A stretch of 64,000 bases of DNA from an uncultured Phocaeicola sp. (GCA_948566455.1 CAOYQO010000006.1:87406-151405), one strand, 5' to 3'. Shown: positions 1-8,425, numbered from the stretch's first letter. Program-made: numbers and translations. The notes: a model not told the origin generated them from the letters alone.

Positions 1-258
1 GATCTAATATATGGAATAGATTTGGAAAAGGTCAATCTTTTTTTTAAACTCCATCCAGGGGCACAAGATATTTCGAAGTATAAAGAATTACAGAGGAAAA
101 GAAATTATATTTTAATAGAAAACGATACTTTTCCGAATGTTGATTTCGTGATTTCATATAGGTCAACTCTTGCAGTAGAATATGAGGTTTATAATAAACG
201 TGTTTTATTCTATAATGATTATTCGATTGAAGAAATTTGTAAAATAGTAAATAAATAG
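1..258 (+). CDS. C-terminal end of a polysaccharide-locus protein (truncated by window edge)
   Basis: The reading frame is open from base 1, so only the last 85 codons are present and the start lies outside the window. The visible part contains FKLHPG near its beginning and then an alternating hydrophobic and charged pattern (NVDFVISYRST, VLFYNDY). That is what the C-terminal nucleotide-binding half of a GT-B fold glycosyl or polyol-phosphate transferase often looks like, and its place at the head of a polysaccharide operon agrees with that. The fragment is too short to name. It ends 4 bases before the dehydratase gene, so the two are surely co-transcribed. Codon use is AT-rich like the next six genes. 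Confidence 0.6.
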   Translation, partial: DLIYGIDLEKVNLFFKLHPGAQDISKYKELQRKRNYILIENDTFPNVDFVISYRSTLAVEYEVYNKRVLFYNDYSIEEICKIVNK

Positions 259-262
259 TGAA

Positions 263-1336
263 ATGTCAATTTTTAAAGGTAAAATTCTTTTAATTACTGG
301 AGGTACAGGCTCTTTCGGTAATGCAGTTTTACGTCGTTTTCTTGATTCAGATATTAAGGAGATACGTATATTTTCACGGGATGAAAAGAAACAGGATGAT
401 ATGCGTCATGCTTTACAAAATCCTAAAGTGAAATTTTATATTGGTAATGTACGTGATAAGGCTTCTGTTGATGTGGCTATGCGTGGTGTAGATTATGTGT
501 TTGCTGCTGCTGCTTTAAAACAAGTGCCAAGTTGTGAGTTTTTTCCAATGGAGGCAACAATGACCAATGTGATAGGTACTGGTAATGTGCTTGCATCAGC
601 AATTGAACATGGTGTGAAGAATGTGGTTGTGCTTTCAACAGATAAGGCTGCATATCCTATTAATGCTATGGGTATCAGCAAGGCACTGATGGAGAAAATT
701 GCGATGGCCAAAGGACGTGAATTGGGGGAAAATGCGCAAACTACTATTTGCTGTACACGTTATGGTAATGTAATGGCAAGTCGTGGTTCGGTGATTCCAT
801 TGTGGGTAGAGCAAATAGAACAGGGAAACCCTATAACTATAACCGATCCAAATATGACACGTTTCATGATGACATTGGATGATGCAGTTGATTTAGTTAT
901 TTATGCATTTATGCATGGGAAGAATGGAGATCTTTTTGTTCAAAAAGCACCAGCTGCTACTCTTGAAACACTTGCAGAAGCTTTAAAGCAAGTTTATGCA
1001 GAAATTAATCCTAAGTATGGTGACACCGAAGTGAAAGTTATTGGTACTCGTCATGGAGAAAAACTTTATGAGACACTTGTTACTCGTGAAGAAATGGCTA
1101 AGGCTATAGATATGGGGGATTATTATCGTATTCCTTGTGATAATCGTGATTTGAACTATGATAAATTTTTTAATGAAGGAAATAAAGAAATTGCTAAAAT
1201 AGAAGATTATCATAGTCATAACACTCGTCGTCTTGATGTAGGGGGCATGAAAGAGCTACTTCTAAAGCTTCGTTTTATTCGTGAAGATTTAGGCCTTCAG
1301 CAACGTTCTAAAGCGAAAGAAATACGTTCAGAGTAA
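263..1336 (+). CDS. fnlA: UDP-N-acetylglucosamine 4,6-dehydratase (FnlA/WbjB/CapE family)
   Basis: Cytoplasmic short-chain dehydrogenase family enzyme of 357 residues. In this family it converts UDP-GlcNAc to a 4-keto-6-deoxy sugar with inversion at C5, the first step to UDP-L-FucNAc or UDP-L-QuiNAc. The N-terminus has the Rossmann motif GGTGSFG (residues 13-19). The STDKAAYP stretch is followed by MGISK, where Met replaces the usual Tyr of YxxxK. That Met-x3-Lys form is characteristic of the CapE/FnlA/WbjB group and separates it from PseB or FlaA1. The C-terminal part contains GTRHGEKLYETL, also typical. The start ATG follows the upstream stop by 4 bases. The pathway partner FnlC lies 177 bases downstream, but the expected FnlB/CapF gene between them is absent. 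Confidence 0.9.
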   Translation: MSIFKGKILLITGGTGSFGNAVLRRFLDSDIKEIRIFSRDEKKQDDMRHALQNPKVKFYIGNVRDKASVDVAMRGVDYVFAAAALKQVPSCEFFPMEATMTNVIGTGNVLASAIEHGVKNVVVLSTDKAAYPINAMGISKALMEKIAMAKGRELGENAQTTICCTRYGNVMASRGSVIPLWVEQIEQGNPITITDPNMTRFMMTLDDAVDLVIYAFMHGKNGDLFVQKAPAATLETLAEALKQVYAEINPKYGDTEVKVIGTRHGEKLYETLVTREEMAKAIDMGDYYRIPCDNRDLNYDKFFNEGNKEIAKIEDYHSHNTRRLDVGGMKELLLKLRFIREDLGLQQRSKAKEIRSE

Positions 1337-1369
1337 AGTTTATATAATCTCAGTAGAGATCATTTTCTC

Positions 1370-1475
1370 ATGTCAGATTTTAATTGTTTTTTATCTACCT
1401 CTCGTCTATCTGACATCTTCAGTTGTAATTTGTTTTAATAGATTAACTAGAATAACTACCTAATTTAAATTTAGG
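1370..1475 (+). other. Spacer between dehydratase and epimerase with inverted repeats; no gene
   Basis: The 177-base gap between 1337 and 1513 lies where the CapF/FnlB gene sits in most loci of this type. It has no reading frame above 22 codons. It contains a perfect 8-base inverted repeat TGTCAGAT (1371-1378) and ATCTGACA (1408-1415), and a CCTAA...TTAGG pair at 1459-1475. There is no T-run after either, so I do not call a terminator. It may be a scar of gene loss or a processing site; both are inference. Confidence 0.4.
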
Positions 1476-1513
1476 TGGATGATGGTTATTTATACTAATT
1501 TGTACTTAATAAA

Positions 1514-2695
1514 TTGAACATAAAATTAGATTATTCAGATATTGAGTTTCAGGAGAATGGTAAACTGAAACTCTTGATTATTGTGGGCACACGTCCAGAG
1601 ATTATTCGTTTGGCGGCTGTCATAAATAAATGTCGTAAATATTTTGATTGTATACTGGCTCATACAGGACAGAATTATGATTATAACTTGAATGGGATTT
1701 TTTTTCGTGACTTGAAGTTGAAAGCCCCAGAAGTGTATATGGATGCTGTGGGAGATGACTTGGGTGCCACAATGGGAAATATTATTAATGCCAGTTATAA
1801 ACTGATGCTTCAAGTGAAGCCTGATGCCGTGTTAGTACTGGGTGATACAAATTCTTGTCTCAGTGTAATAAGTGCCAAACGACTGCATATTCCTATTTTC
1901 CACATGGAAGCTGGTAACCGTTGTTTTGACGAATGTTTGCCAGAAGAAACTAATCGTCGTATTGTAGACATTATCTCCGATATGAATCTTTGTTATTCGG
2001 AACATGCTCGCAGATACTTGAATGTTGCAGGAGTAGCAAAAGAACGCACTTATGTGACTGGTTCGCCTATGGCAGAAGTACTTCATGAGAATCTACAGGA
2101 AATAGAATCTTCAGATATCCACAGAAGATTGAATTTGCAAAAAGGGAAATACATTTTGCTGTCGGCTCATAGAGAAGAGAATATTGATACAGAAAGGAAT
2201 TTTTGTTCTTTATTTAATGCCATTAATGCTATGGCAGAAAAGTATGATATGCCGATTCTTTATAGTTGTCATCCTCGTAGTCGTAATCGTTTGACTGCAA
2301 GTGGATTTAAACTTGATTCTCGCGTGATACAGCACGAACCTCTTGGCTTTCATGATTACAATTGTTTGCAGATGAATGCATATGCTGTAGTGAGTGATAG
2401 TGGTACCTTGCCAGAGGAAAGCAGTTTCTTTACTTCGGTGGGTTATCCTTTTCCTGCTATCTGTATTCGTACAAGTACGGAGCGTCCGGAGGCTTTGGAC
2501 AAAGGAGGATTTGTATTGGCTGGCATTGATGAAAAGTCATTATTGCAGGCAGTGGATACGGCTGTCGAAATGAATAATAATGGAGATAATGGCGTTCCTG
2601 TTCCTGATTATATGGATGAGAATGTATCGACTAAAGTTGTGAAACTGATTCAGAGCTATACTGGAGTAGTGAACAAGATGGTTTGGAGAAAGTAG
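1514..2695 (+). CDS. fnlC: UDP-N-acetyl sugar 2-epimerase (FnlC/WbjD/CapG-like)
   Basis: Non-hydrolysing UDP-HexNAc 2-epimerase of 393 residues, in this context the last enzyme of the UDP-L-FucNAc route. The signature GTRPEIIRL is near residue 25. The active-site segment HMEAGNRCFDECLPEETNR lies near residue 131 and the nucleotide-binding SDSGTLPEES near residue 296. These are the family's catalytic and UDP-binding blocks. The start is a TTG at 1514: an in-frame stop at 1496 rules out anything far upstream and no ATG fits ahead of the conserved N-terminus. It belongs to the same operon as the dehydratase. WecB is the housekeeping relative, but the long NRCFDE loop favours the FnlC branch. Confidence 0.85.
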   Translation: MNIKLDYSDIEFQENGKLKLLIIVGTRPEIIRLAAVINKCRKYFDCILAHTGQNYDYNLNGIFFRDLKLKAPEVYMDAVGDDLGATMGNIINASYKLMLQVKPDAVLVLGDTNSCLSVISAKRLHIPIFHMEAGNRCFDECLPEETNRRIVDIISDMNLCYSEHARRYLNVAGVAKERTYVTGSPMAEVLHENLQEIESSDIHRRLNLQKGKYILLSAHREENIDTERNFCSLFNAINAMAEKYDMPILYSCHPRSRNRLTASGFKLDSRVIQHEPLGFHDYNCLQMNAYAVVSDSGTLPEESSFFTSVGYPFPAICIRTSTERPEALDKGGFVLAGIDEKSLLQAVDTAVEMNNNGDNGVPVPDYMDENVSTKVVKLIQSYTGVVNKMVWRK

Positions 2696-2701
2696 AGAAG
2701 G

Positions 2702-3721
2702 ATGGCAGCTATTGAAAAGTTTAAGGATATAAAAGTTTTGGAAGTAACAGATGATTATTTTTTAGGTTCTAAAGGTTACCAAATCTTTAAATATGATTTT
2801 TTGCAGAAGAAATATGATTTTTTTGCTAATGTCATAGATGGATATCGTTTTTTTGCTACATATCCTTTATTTAGGAGATTTTTACGTGCTGAAATAAACG
2901 GTTTATATTCATTGAAGAATGGAAATTATTTGCTAATTGCAAAGAAGGGCATATTCTATAAGAATAATCATTCTGCTGTTTTTAGAAAGGTATTTTCTAT
3001 ATCAAGAGGATCTAGGCCTCTAAATCTATGTGAGTTGCCTAATGGGCACATTTATTGGGGTGAATATTTTGCCAATATAGAGAAAGAAGCAGTTCATATA
3101 TATGTATCTATTGATGGTGGTTTAACTTGGAAAATAGCCTATACCTTCTCTGAAGGTAATATAAATCATATCCATGGTTTGTTTTGGGATGAATTTACAA
3201 ATCAGTTGTGGTTTTGCACAGGCGATAGAGAGAATGAGTGCATTATTGGTTATACTGAGGATGAGTTTCAGACAATAGTTGAGGTGTTTAGGGGAAATCA
3301 GGAGTATCGTTCGTGTCAGTTGTTCTTTTATGAACATTTTGTTGTTTTTGCTACAGATTCTCAATATGTGCAGAATGAAATCAAAATGTTTGCTAGGGAT
3401 TCTATGCAAATTAAATCATTGGTAAAAATACAAGGAACTGCCATAAAGGGAGGACAGTTAGGGAATATATCTTTTCTTTCAACGACAGTAGAGCCATCTA
3501 AAATAAATAAAGATAGATATTCACATTTATGGATTACGGATGATGGCATAAATTGGCGTGAAATCTTCAAAGAGAAGAAGGATATATGGCCGTTTATATT
3601 TCAATTTGGTAGTATCGAATTTCCCATATATAAATGTGGTAGAGTATTGCAAAGAATCTTTTTTAACGGGAGGGCATTAAAAAATATAGATGGATGTTCG
3701 CTTTCAATATCTCTAGAATAG
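2702..3721 (+). CDS. Asp-box (BNR-like) protein of unknown function in polysaccharide locus
   Basis: 339 residues without signal peptide or membrane segment. The middle of the protein has a textbook Asp-box, SIDGGLTW, near residue 137 (Ser-x-Asp-x-Gly-x-Thr-Trp), and a second, degenerate one, ITDDGINW, near residue 280. Asp-boxes mark blades of sialidase-type beta-propellers and of VPS10 or photosystem assembly proteins. I see no sialidase FRIP or Arg-triad motif, so an enzyme activity cannot be claimed. The gene begins 7 bases after the epimerase stop and its own stop falls 2 bases before the next ATG, so it is tightly embedded in the operon. Low GC matches its neighbours. A role in recognising or trimming the polysaccharide is only inference. 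Confidence 0.65.
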   Translation: MAAIEKFKDIKVLEVTDDYFLGSKGYQIFKYDFLQKKYDFFANVIDGYRFFATYPLFRRFLRAEINGLYSLKNGNYLLIAKKGIFYKNNHSAVFRKVFSISRGSRPLNLCELPNGHIYWGEYFANIEKEAVHIYVSIDGGLTWKIAYTFSEGNINHIHGLFWDEFTNQLWFCTGDRENECIIGYTEDEFQTIVEVFRGNQEYRSCQLFFYEHFVVFATDSQYVQNEIKMFARDSMQIKSLVKIQGTAIKGGQLGNISFLSTTVEPSKINKDRYSHLWITDDGINWREIFKEKKDIWPFIFQFGSIEFPIYKCGRVLQRIFFNGRALKNIDGCSLSISLE

Positions 3722-3723
3722 AA

Positions 3724-4935
3724 ATGAAGGTTTTATTAATAACACAGTATTTTTATCCTGAGAATTTTAAAAGTAATGATATTGCTTTTGAATTAGTGAA
3801 AAGAGGTTATGAAGTAGATGCACTAGTAGGTATCCCTAATTATCCGGAAGGGCAAATCTATAATGGATATGGTCTTTTTAAGAAACGTCGGGAGAATGTA
3901 AAAGGAGTGAATGTATACCGCTCCTTTCAGATACCACGTGGCAAAGGAGGAGGATTAAGGCTAATGATTAATTACCTGAGTTTTGTTTTTTCTTCGTGTT
4001 TTAATGTGTTTTTTTATTTTGCTTGGAGAAATTATGATGCAGTAATTGTGCATGAAGTCTCGCCTATATTTCAAGCATATCCTGCTATTCTTCTGAGAAA
4101 ACTAAGAAAAGTTCCAGTTTACCTATGGGTGTTGGATATATGGCCTGATGCTATGATGTCTGGTGGCGGAATCAAAAATAGGAAAATCTTATCATTTGTA
4201 AATAGATTAGTGGTAAATATCTATGGTCAATGTGACAGGATATTGATTAGTAGTAAGCGTTTTACCGAATCTATTTTATCTAAAGGAGATTTTGTTGATA
4301 AAATAAAGTATTTCCCTAATTGGAGTGATGACTTATTGAAAGTAGATTCGGAATATCCTATTCCTCAATTACCTGATGGTTTTAAAATAATGCTTGCTGG
4401 AAATTTAGGACGTTCCCAAAATTTAGATGCAGTTGTTCAGTTGATTCTATCTTTGAGAGATATAAAGGACTTGAAATGGATATTTATAGGTAATGGAAGT
4501 GAAAAGGAATGGCTTGATAATTTTATAGAGGCTAATAAATTGAGTGATGTAGCATTTACATTAGGACGTTTTCCACTTGAAGCAATGCCGGGATTCTTTA
4601 AAAAGGCTAATGCTCTGCTTGTTACTTTACGATCAGGATTCCCTCATTTGGGAATGGTAGTTCCTGCACGTTTACAGGCATATATGTCTGCTGGAAGGCC
4701 TGTCTTAGCAATGATTGGTAATGGTGGAGCAGACGTGATAAAAGAAGCTAATTGTGGTTATGCTGTTCCTGCGGGAGATTACGAGGCTTTGGCTACTATA
4801 ATTCGAAATAATGTACTGGTGAATAAGGAGGCTTTTGAGACTTTGGGATATAATGGGCGTTGTTACTTTGAGAGAGAATTTCAAAAAGATATCTGTATAG
4901 ATAATCTGTGCCGAATACTCAAGGAAGATTTTTAA
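3724..4935 (+). CDS. wbuB: Glycosyltransferase family 4, WbuB-like (probable L-FucNAc transferase)
   Basis: Cytoplasmic GT-B fold glycosyltransferase of 403 residues. I place the start at the ATG at 3724 (MKVLLITQYFYPENF), which gives the classic GT4 N-terminus and avoids overlapping the previous gene. Features are YFYPE, GIPNYPEG, LWVLDIWPD near residue 130, the loop AGNLGRSQN near residue 220, and the C-terminal donor-binding block with GGADVIKEANCGY. The PNYPxG and VLDIWPD combination is typical of the WbuB group, which in Escherichia coli O-antigen loci transfers L-FucNAc. That agrees with FnlA and FnlC in this operon, so this enzyme probably adds that sugar to the lipid-linked repeat unit. 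Confidence 0.8.
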   Translation: MKVLLITQYFYPENFKSNDIAFELVKRGYEVDALVGIPNYPEGQIYNGYGLFKKRRENVKGVNVYRSFQIPRGKGGGLRLMINYLSFVFSSCFNVFFYFAWRNYDAVIVHEVSPIFQAYPAILLRKLRKVPVYLWVLDIWPDAMMSGGGIKNRKILSFVNRLVVNIYGQCDRILISSKRFTESILSKGDFVDKIKYFPNWSDDLLKVDSEYPIPQLPDGFKIMLAGNLGRSQNLDAVVQLILSLRDIKDLKWIFIGNGSEKEWLDNFIEANKLSDVAFTLGRFPLEAMPGFFKKANALLVTLRSGFPHLGMVVPARLQAYMSAGRPVLAMIGNGGADVIKEANCGYAVPAGDYEALATIIRNNVLVNKEAFETLGYNGRCYFEREFQKDICIDNLCRILKEDF

Positions 4936-4944
4936 TTAACTAGA

Positions 4945-5526
4945 ATGAAAAAACTAAGTTTAACATACCGTTTCCTTCGTTTTATAGGTTTAAATTATTC
5001 AGAGGAGGAATATGGTGATGTCAGTCTATTTAAAGTTATTGGGAAGTTTTTTGGAAACATGTATCATGCTCTTTTATTGAGTATGATGAATTGGGTTATT
5101 TTTGAACCAATAAATCCAAGAATGTTACGTCCTTTTCTATTGAGGAGACTTGGCTGTAAGGTAGGCAAGGGAGTATTTATTGGAGATCATGTTGTTGTAG
5201 ATGAGAATCATGCAGATCATATAATATTAGAAGATCATGTGCATATAGCTAGCGGTACTCGTTTGTTATGCCATCAAAGAGATTTATCTAATTACTGTGT
5301 TGGAGATGATTATGCGAAGCTTGGTTATAAACTAGGTATAATCCATATGAAAAAGGGTAGTTTAGTTGGTATGGAATCATTTATTATGCCTGGTGTTACT
5401 ATTGGTGAGGGTGCAATAGTTGGTGCTGGTTCTTTGGTTACAAAAGATATTCCAGCATGGACAATTGCTGCAGGTAGACCTGCTAAGGTCGTGAAAGAAA
5501 TTCCTCAGAGAATTTCTGTAAAATAA
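4945..5526 (+). CDS. Hexapeptide-repeat acetyltransferase (WcaF/maltose O-acetyltransferase type)
   Basis: 193-residue left-handed beta-helix acyltransferase. The hydrophobic N-terminal third (residues 30-60) precedes a trimeric hexapeptide domain: VGKGVFIGDHVVVDENH, then a loop with LLCHQRDLS, then VGMESFIMPGVTIGEGAIVGAGSLV near residues 135-165. It ends with the usual AAGRPAKVV cap. The family transfers acetyl from acetyl-CoA to a sugar hydroxyl. The gene lies 9 bases after the WbuB-like gene, so it probably O-acetylates a sugar of the same polysaccharide. The His in the CHQRD loop is the likely catalytic base by analogy. Confidence 0.75.
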   Translation: MKKLSLTYRFLRFIGLNYSEEEYGDVSLFKVIGKFFGNMYHALLLSMMNWVIFEPINPRMLRPFLLRRLGCKVGKGVFIGDHVVVDENHADHIILEDHVHIASGTRLLCHQRDLSNYCVGDDYAKLGYKLGIIHMKKGSLVGMESFIMPGVTIGEGAIVGAGSLVTKDIPAWTIAAGRPAKVVKEIPQRISVK

Positions 5527-5545
5527 TCTAGTAAATATTATTGTT

Positions 5546-6400
5546 TTGAATATACTAACCTTCGACATTGAGGACTGGTATAATTGCGACTTTATCTCAG
5601 GTGATTTCAATTGGGATAAACATGAAGTGCGTATATATCAGGGAGTAGACCGTATTCTTGCAGAATTGGAGAAACGGAATCAAAAAGGAACATTTTTTTG
5701 CCTTGGCTGGATTGCGGAAAGACATCCAGATGTGATTCGTTCTATTCAAAAGCAGGGGCATCATATAGGTTGTCATTCCTATCAACATGAGTTGTCTTTC
5801 CGTTTTGATGAGAAGACATTTAAAGCAGATACATTGAAGGCGAAACGCCTAATAGAAGATGTGACGGGAGAGGAAGTGAATGCATTTCGTGCCCCGGGAT
5901 TTTCTATCACTAAGAATAATACTTGGGCGCTTTATTGTCTGGCAGAGATGGGATTCAGATATGATTGTTCTATGTTTCCTGCTCCTCATGATTATGGTGG
6001 TATGCCAAGTTATGGAGAAGGTGTTCCGAAACGTATTGATGTTGGTGATGGAAGGATTATCAAAGAGTTTCCAATAAATATCCATCAGATAATGGGTAAA
6101 CATATTGTTTTTTCCGGTGGTGGTTTCTTCCGTTTATTTCCTTATTGGCTGATTAATCATTGGGGAAGACATAGTGATTATATGATGACTTATTTTCATC
6201 CGAGAGATTTTGATGAAGAGCAACCTGTCATGAAAAGCTTACCTGTAATGCGTCGTTTTAAGAGTTATGTTGGCATAAAAGGGGCTTTTACTAAGTTTCA
6301 AAGGGTATTGGATCATTATGAGTTTTATAATGTAGAACAGGCTGATAAGCTTATTAATTGGAATACTATTCCTATAATGCGATTAGATGATTTAAAATAA
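5546..6400 (+). CDS. Polysaccharide deacetylase (NodB domain)
   Basis: 284-residue cytoplasmic NodB-fold deacetylase. The family's metal and catalytic motifs are visible: TFDIEDW at residues 5-11 (catalytic base Asp and metal Asp), HHIGCHSYQHE near residue 74 (the two metal-binding His), RAPGFS near residue 115, and a C-terminal HPRDFD. The TFDIEDW form and the absence of a signal peptide place it with the XrtA/PEP-CTERM-associated deacetylase type found in exopolysaccharide loci, not with secreted peptidoglycan deacetylases. It probably removes an N-acetyl group from an amino sugar intermediate. The start is a TTG 19 bases after the acetyltransferase stop, chosen because the conserved MNILTFDIEDW begins there. 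Confidence 0.8.
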   Translation: MNILTFDIEDWYNCDFISGDFNWDKHEVRIYQGVDRILAELEKRNQKGTFFCLGWIAERHPDVIRSIQKQGHHIGCHSYQHELSFRFDEKTFKADTLKAKRLIEDVTGEEVNAFRAPGFSITKNNTWALYCLAEMGFRYDCSMFPAPHDYGGMPSYGEGVPKRIDVGDGRIIKEFPINIHQIMGKHIVFSGGGFFRLFPYWLINHWGRHSDYMMTYFHPRDFDEEQPVMKSLPVMRRFKSYVGIKGAFTKFQRVLDHYEFYNVEQADKLINWNTIPIMRLDDLK

Positions 6401-6407
6401 GAGACTC

Positions 6408-7385
6408 ATGAATATACTTATTACAGGAATTCACGGTTTTGTGGGCTCTAATCTAGTTATTGCCTTAAAAGAGCATCATGTTCTTTATGGTCTTGATATC
6501 GTCGCTCCTGAAAAGGAGGGAGTAGTGAAAACTTTTGCTTGGGAAGATATTGAATCAACTTCTTTTCCAATGCAGCGTTTGCCACAATTTGATGCCATCA
6601 TCCATCTGGCCGGTAAAGCACATGATACAAAGAACCAGTCTGTTGCACAGGCGTATTTTGATATCAATACAGGACTGACTCAGAAGATCTTTGATTTCTT
6701 TCTGGAATCTACAGCTAAGAAGTTCATATTCTTTAGTTCAGTGAAGGCTGCTGCCGATAGTGTAGTAGGGGATGCATTGAGGGAAGATGTGATACCTACT
6801 CCAATAGGCCCTTACGGAGAGAGTAAGATAGCAGCCGAGAATTATATTCTCGATAAATTAAAAAATAAAAATGAAAAATTAAAACTACATGATGATAGGA
6901 AGCAGGTATATATCTTGAGACCCTGCATGATTCATGGCCCGGGCAATAAAGGAAACCTGAATTTGCTTTATAATGTGGTAAAGAAAGGCATTCCTTGGCC
7001 TTTGGGAGATTTTGAAAATAAGCGTTCGTTCACTTCGATTGATAACTTATGTTATGTGGTGGAAGGTTTGCTGACAAAGAATATAGCGAGTGGCATTTAT
7101 CATATGGGGGATGACGAAGCTCTATCTACAAATGAATTGATTGCTCTCATGTGTGAGGCTATGGGTAAAGCACCTCATATCTGGAAGATGAACCGGAAGA
7201 TGATGGAAGGTTGTGCAGGCTTAGGAACTTTACTTCATCTGCCGCTGAATACTGAACGTTTGCGGAAACTGACGGAGAATTACGTGGTTAGTAATGAGAA
7301 GATTAAAGCAGCACTTGGCATTGAACGAATGCCTGTTCGTGCTGCTGATGGGATTATGAAAACGATAAAATCGTTTTCAAATTAA
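6408..7385 (+). CDS. NAD-dependent epimerase/reductase (WbpV-like)
   Basis: 325-residue SDR enzyme. It has GIHGFVGS near residue 7 (NAD-binding Gly-rich loop), FFSSVKA near residue 109 (catalytic Ser), YGESK near residue 136 (catalytic Tyr and Lys) and RPCMIHGPGNKGN near residue 173. Proteins with this layout next to a WbpL-type transferase reduce UDP-4-keto-6-deoxy-HexNAc to UDP-D-QuiNAc or UDP-D-FucNAc, the first sugar loaded on the lipid carrier. It lies 7 bases after the deacetylase and 36 before that transferase. A Lys/Asn-rich insertion at residues 150-164 is encoded by an AT-rich 7-bp tandem repeat (6855-6889) and looks like an acquired loop. Confidence 0.8.
   Translation: MNILITGIHGFVGSNLVIALKEHHVLYGLDIVAPEKEGVVKTFAWEDIESTSFPMQRLPQFDAIIHLAGKAHDTKNQSVAQAYFDINTGLTQKIFDFFLESTAKKFIFFSSVKAAADSVVGDALREDVIPTPIGPYGESKIAAENYILDKLKNKNEKLKLHDDRKQVYILRPCMIHGPGNKGNLNLLYNVVKKGIPWPLGDFENKRSFTSIDNLCYVVEGLLTKNIASGIYHMGDDEALSTNELIALMCEAMGKAPHIWKMNRKMMEGCAGLGTLLHLPLNTERLRKLTENYVVSNEKIKAALGIERMPVRAADGIMKTIKSFSN
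6855..6889 (+). repeat. In-gene AT-rich heptamer tandem repeat
   Basis: Five consecutive 7-base units (AAATTAA, AAAATAA, AAATGAA, AAATTAA, AACTACA) lie inside the WbpV-like gene. They encode a charged loop between the catalytic YGESK block and the RPCMIHG block. The unit is similar to the intergenic heptamers at 7380-7407 and 47863-47897, yet the reading frame stays open. Confidence 0.6.
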
Positions 7386-7407
7386 TAATTAACATTTAAA
7401 ATTAAAG
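7380..7407 (+). repeat. Intergenic heptamer repeat, 4 units
   Basis: AATTAAT, AATTAAC, ATTTAAA, ATTAAAG follow one another with a 7-base period, covering the stop codon of the WbpV-like gene and most of the gap to the lipid-carrier transferase gene. Confidence 0.6.
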
Positions 7408-7421
7408 GGGCAAGTACGGTT

Positions 7422-8372
7422 ATGTATTACCTGATTATATTGGTTCTGCTATTTCTGGCAGAACTTTTTTATTTTAGAATAGCTGATAAGTGCAATATCA
7501 TCGATAAGCCCAATGAGAGAAGTTCTCATACCCGGATTACTTTGCGTGGTGGCGGAATCATTTTCTATTTTGGCGCTTTGGCTTATTTCTTGAGTAATGA
7601 ATGGGAATATCCCTGGTTCATGTTAGCATTGACCCTAATTACCTTTATCAGTTTTGTGGATGACGTTCGTTCCACTTCTCAAGGCTTTCGGTTAGTGTTT
7701 CACTTTACCGCTATGGCTTTGATGTTTTACCAATGGGGGCTGTTTTCTCTTTCGTGGTGGTGGATAATTATCGCATTGATAGTTTGCACAGGTATTATTA
7801 ATGCTTATAATTTCATGGATGGTATCAACGGCATTACTGGTGGCTATTCATTGGTTATTCTTGGTGCATTAGCTTATATAAATTCTAAGATAATCACTTT
7901 TGTTGAGTCCGCTTTGATTTATACCGTCCTTTGCTCTGTATTTGTATTTTGTTTCTTTAATTTCCGTAAAAAGGCGAAGTGTTTTGCCGGTGATGTTGGT
8001 TCTGTGAGTATCGCCTTTATTCTTCTTTTTCTGATAGGGAGACTCATTATTAAAACAGAAGATTTCGGCTGGATTATCCTATTGTCTGTTTATGGTGTCG
8101 ACAGTGTGCTTACTATCATTCATCGCTTGATGCTTCATGAAAACATTGGTTTACCTCATCGCAAACATATGTATCAGTTGATGGCGAACGAATTGAGGAT
8201 GCCTCATGTTGTGATTTCGTTGATTTATATGGTGGTACAAGCAATAATAATAATTGGCTATATAGGATGTTTGAACTATGGTTATATATTCTTGCTGGGT
8301 GTAATTTTATTGCTTAGCTTTATCTATATATGGTTTATGAAGAAGTACTTTAGTTTACATCAAAAGGTTTAA
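7422..8372 (+). CDS. Undecaprenyl-phosphate sugar-1-phosphate transferase (MraY/WecA/WbpL family)
   Basis: 316-residue polytopic inner-membrane protein with about ten hydrophobic segments. Family motifs are RGGGIIF near residue 42, FVDDVRS near residue 86 (Asp-Asp, Mg binding), NAYNFMDGINGITGG near residue 128 (Asn and catalytic Asp), FAGDVGSVS near residue 188 and LPHRKHMYQ near residue 245. The enzyme transfers a HexNAc-1-phosphate from its UDP-sugar to undecaprenyl phosphate, starting repeat-unit assembly. It is the last gene of the operon and pairs with the WbpV-like reductase directly upstream, the usual arrangement at the 3' end of Bacteroides and Pseudomonas polysaccharide loci. A terminator follows at 8399-8425. 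Confidence 0.88.
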   Translation: MYYLIILVLLFLAELFYFRIADKCNIIDKPNERSSHTRITLRGGGIIFYFGALAYFLSNEWEYPWFMLALTLITFISFVDDVRSTSQGFRLVFHFTAMALMFYQWGLFSLSWWWIIIALIVCTGIINAYNFMDGINGITGGYSLVILGALAYINSKIITFVESALIYTVLCSVFVFCFFNFRKKAKCFAGDVGSVSIAFILLFLIGRLIIKTEDFGWIILLSVYGVDSVLTIIHRLMLHENIGLPHRKHMYQLMANELRMPHVVISLIYMVVQAIIIIGYIGCLNYGYIFLLGVILLLSFIYIWFMKKYFSLHQKV

Positions 8373-8398
8373 TATTAATTGATTGTATATTAATGTCA

Positions 8399-8425
8399 GA
8401 AAACAGCTCCTAGTGGGCTGTTTTC
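8399..8425 (+). terminator. Rho-independent terminator of the polysaccharide operon
   Basis: The 9-base arms GAAAACAGC and GCTGTTTTC are separated by 9 bases and followed by a T-rich stretch. It lies 27 bases after the last gene of the operon. Confidence 0.85.

Noticed and set aside
1..8425. Invertible promoter or recombinase sites of a phase-variable capsule locus
   Set aside because: No paired inverted repeats of the expected kind and no invertase gene are seen; the operon's promoter lies outside the window.
8399..8425. A regulatory hairpin for the kinase gene
   Set aside because: Its T-rich tail and position after the polysaccharide operon make a terminator the simpler reading.
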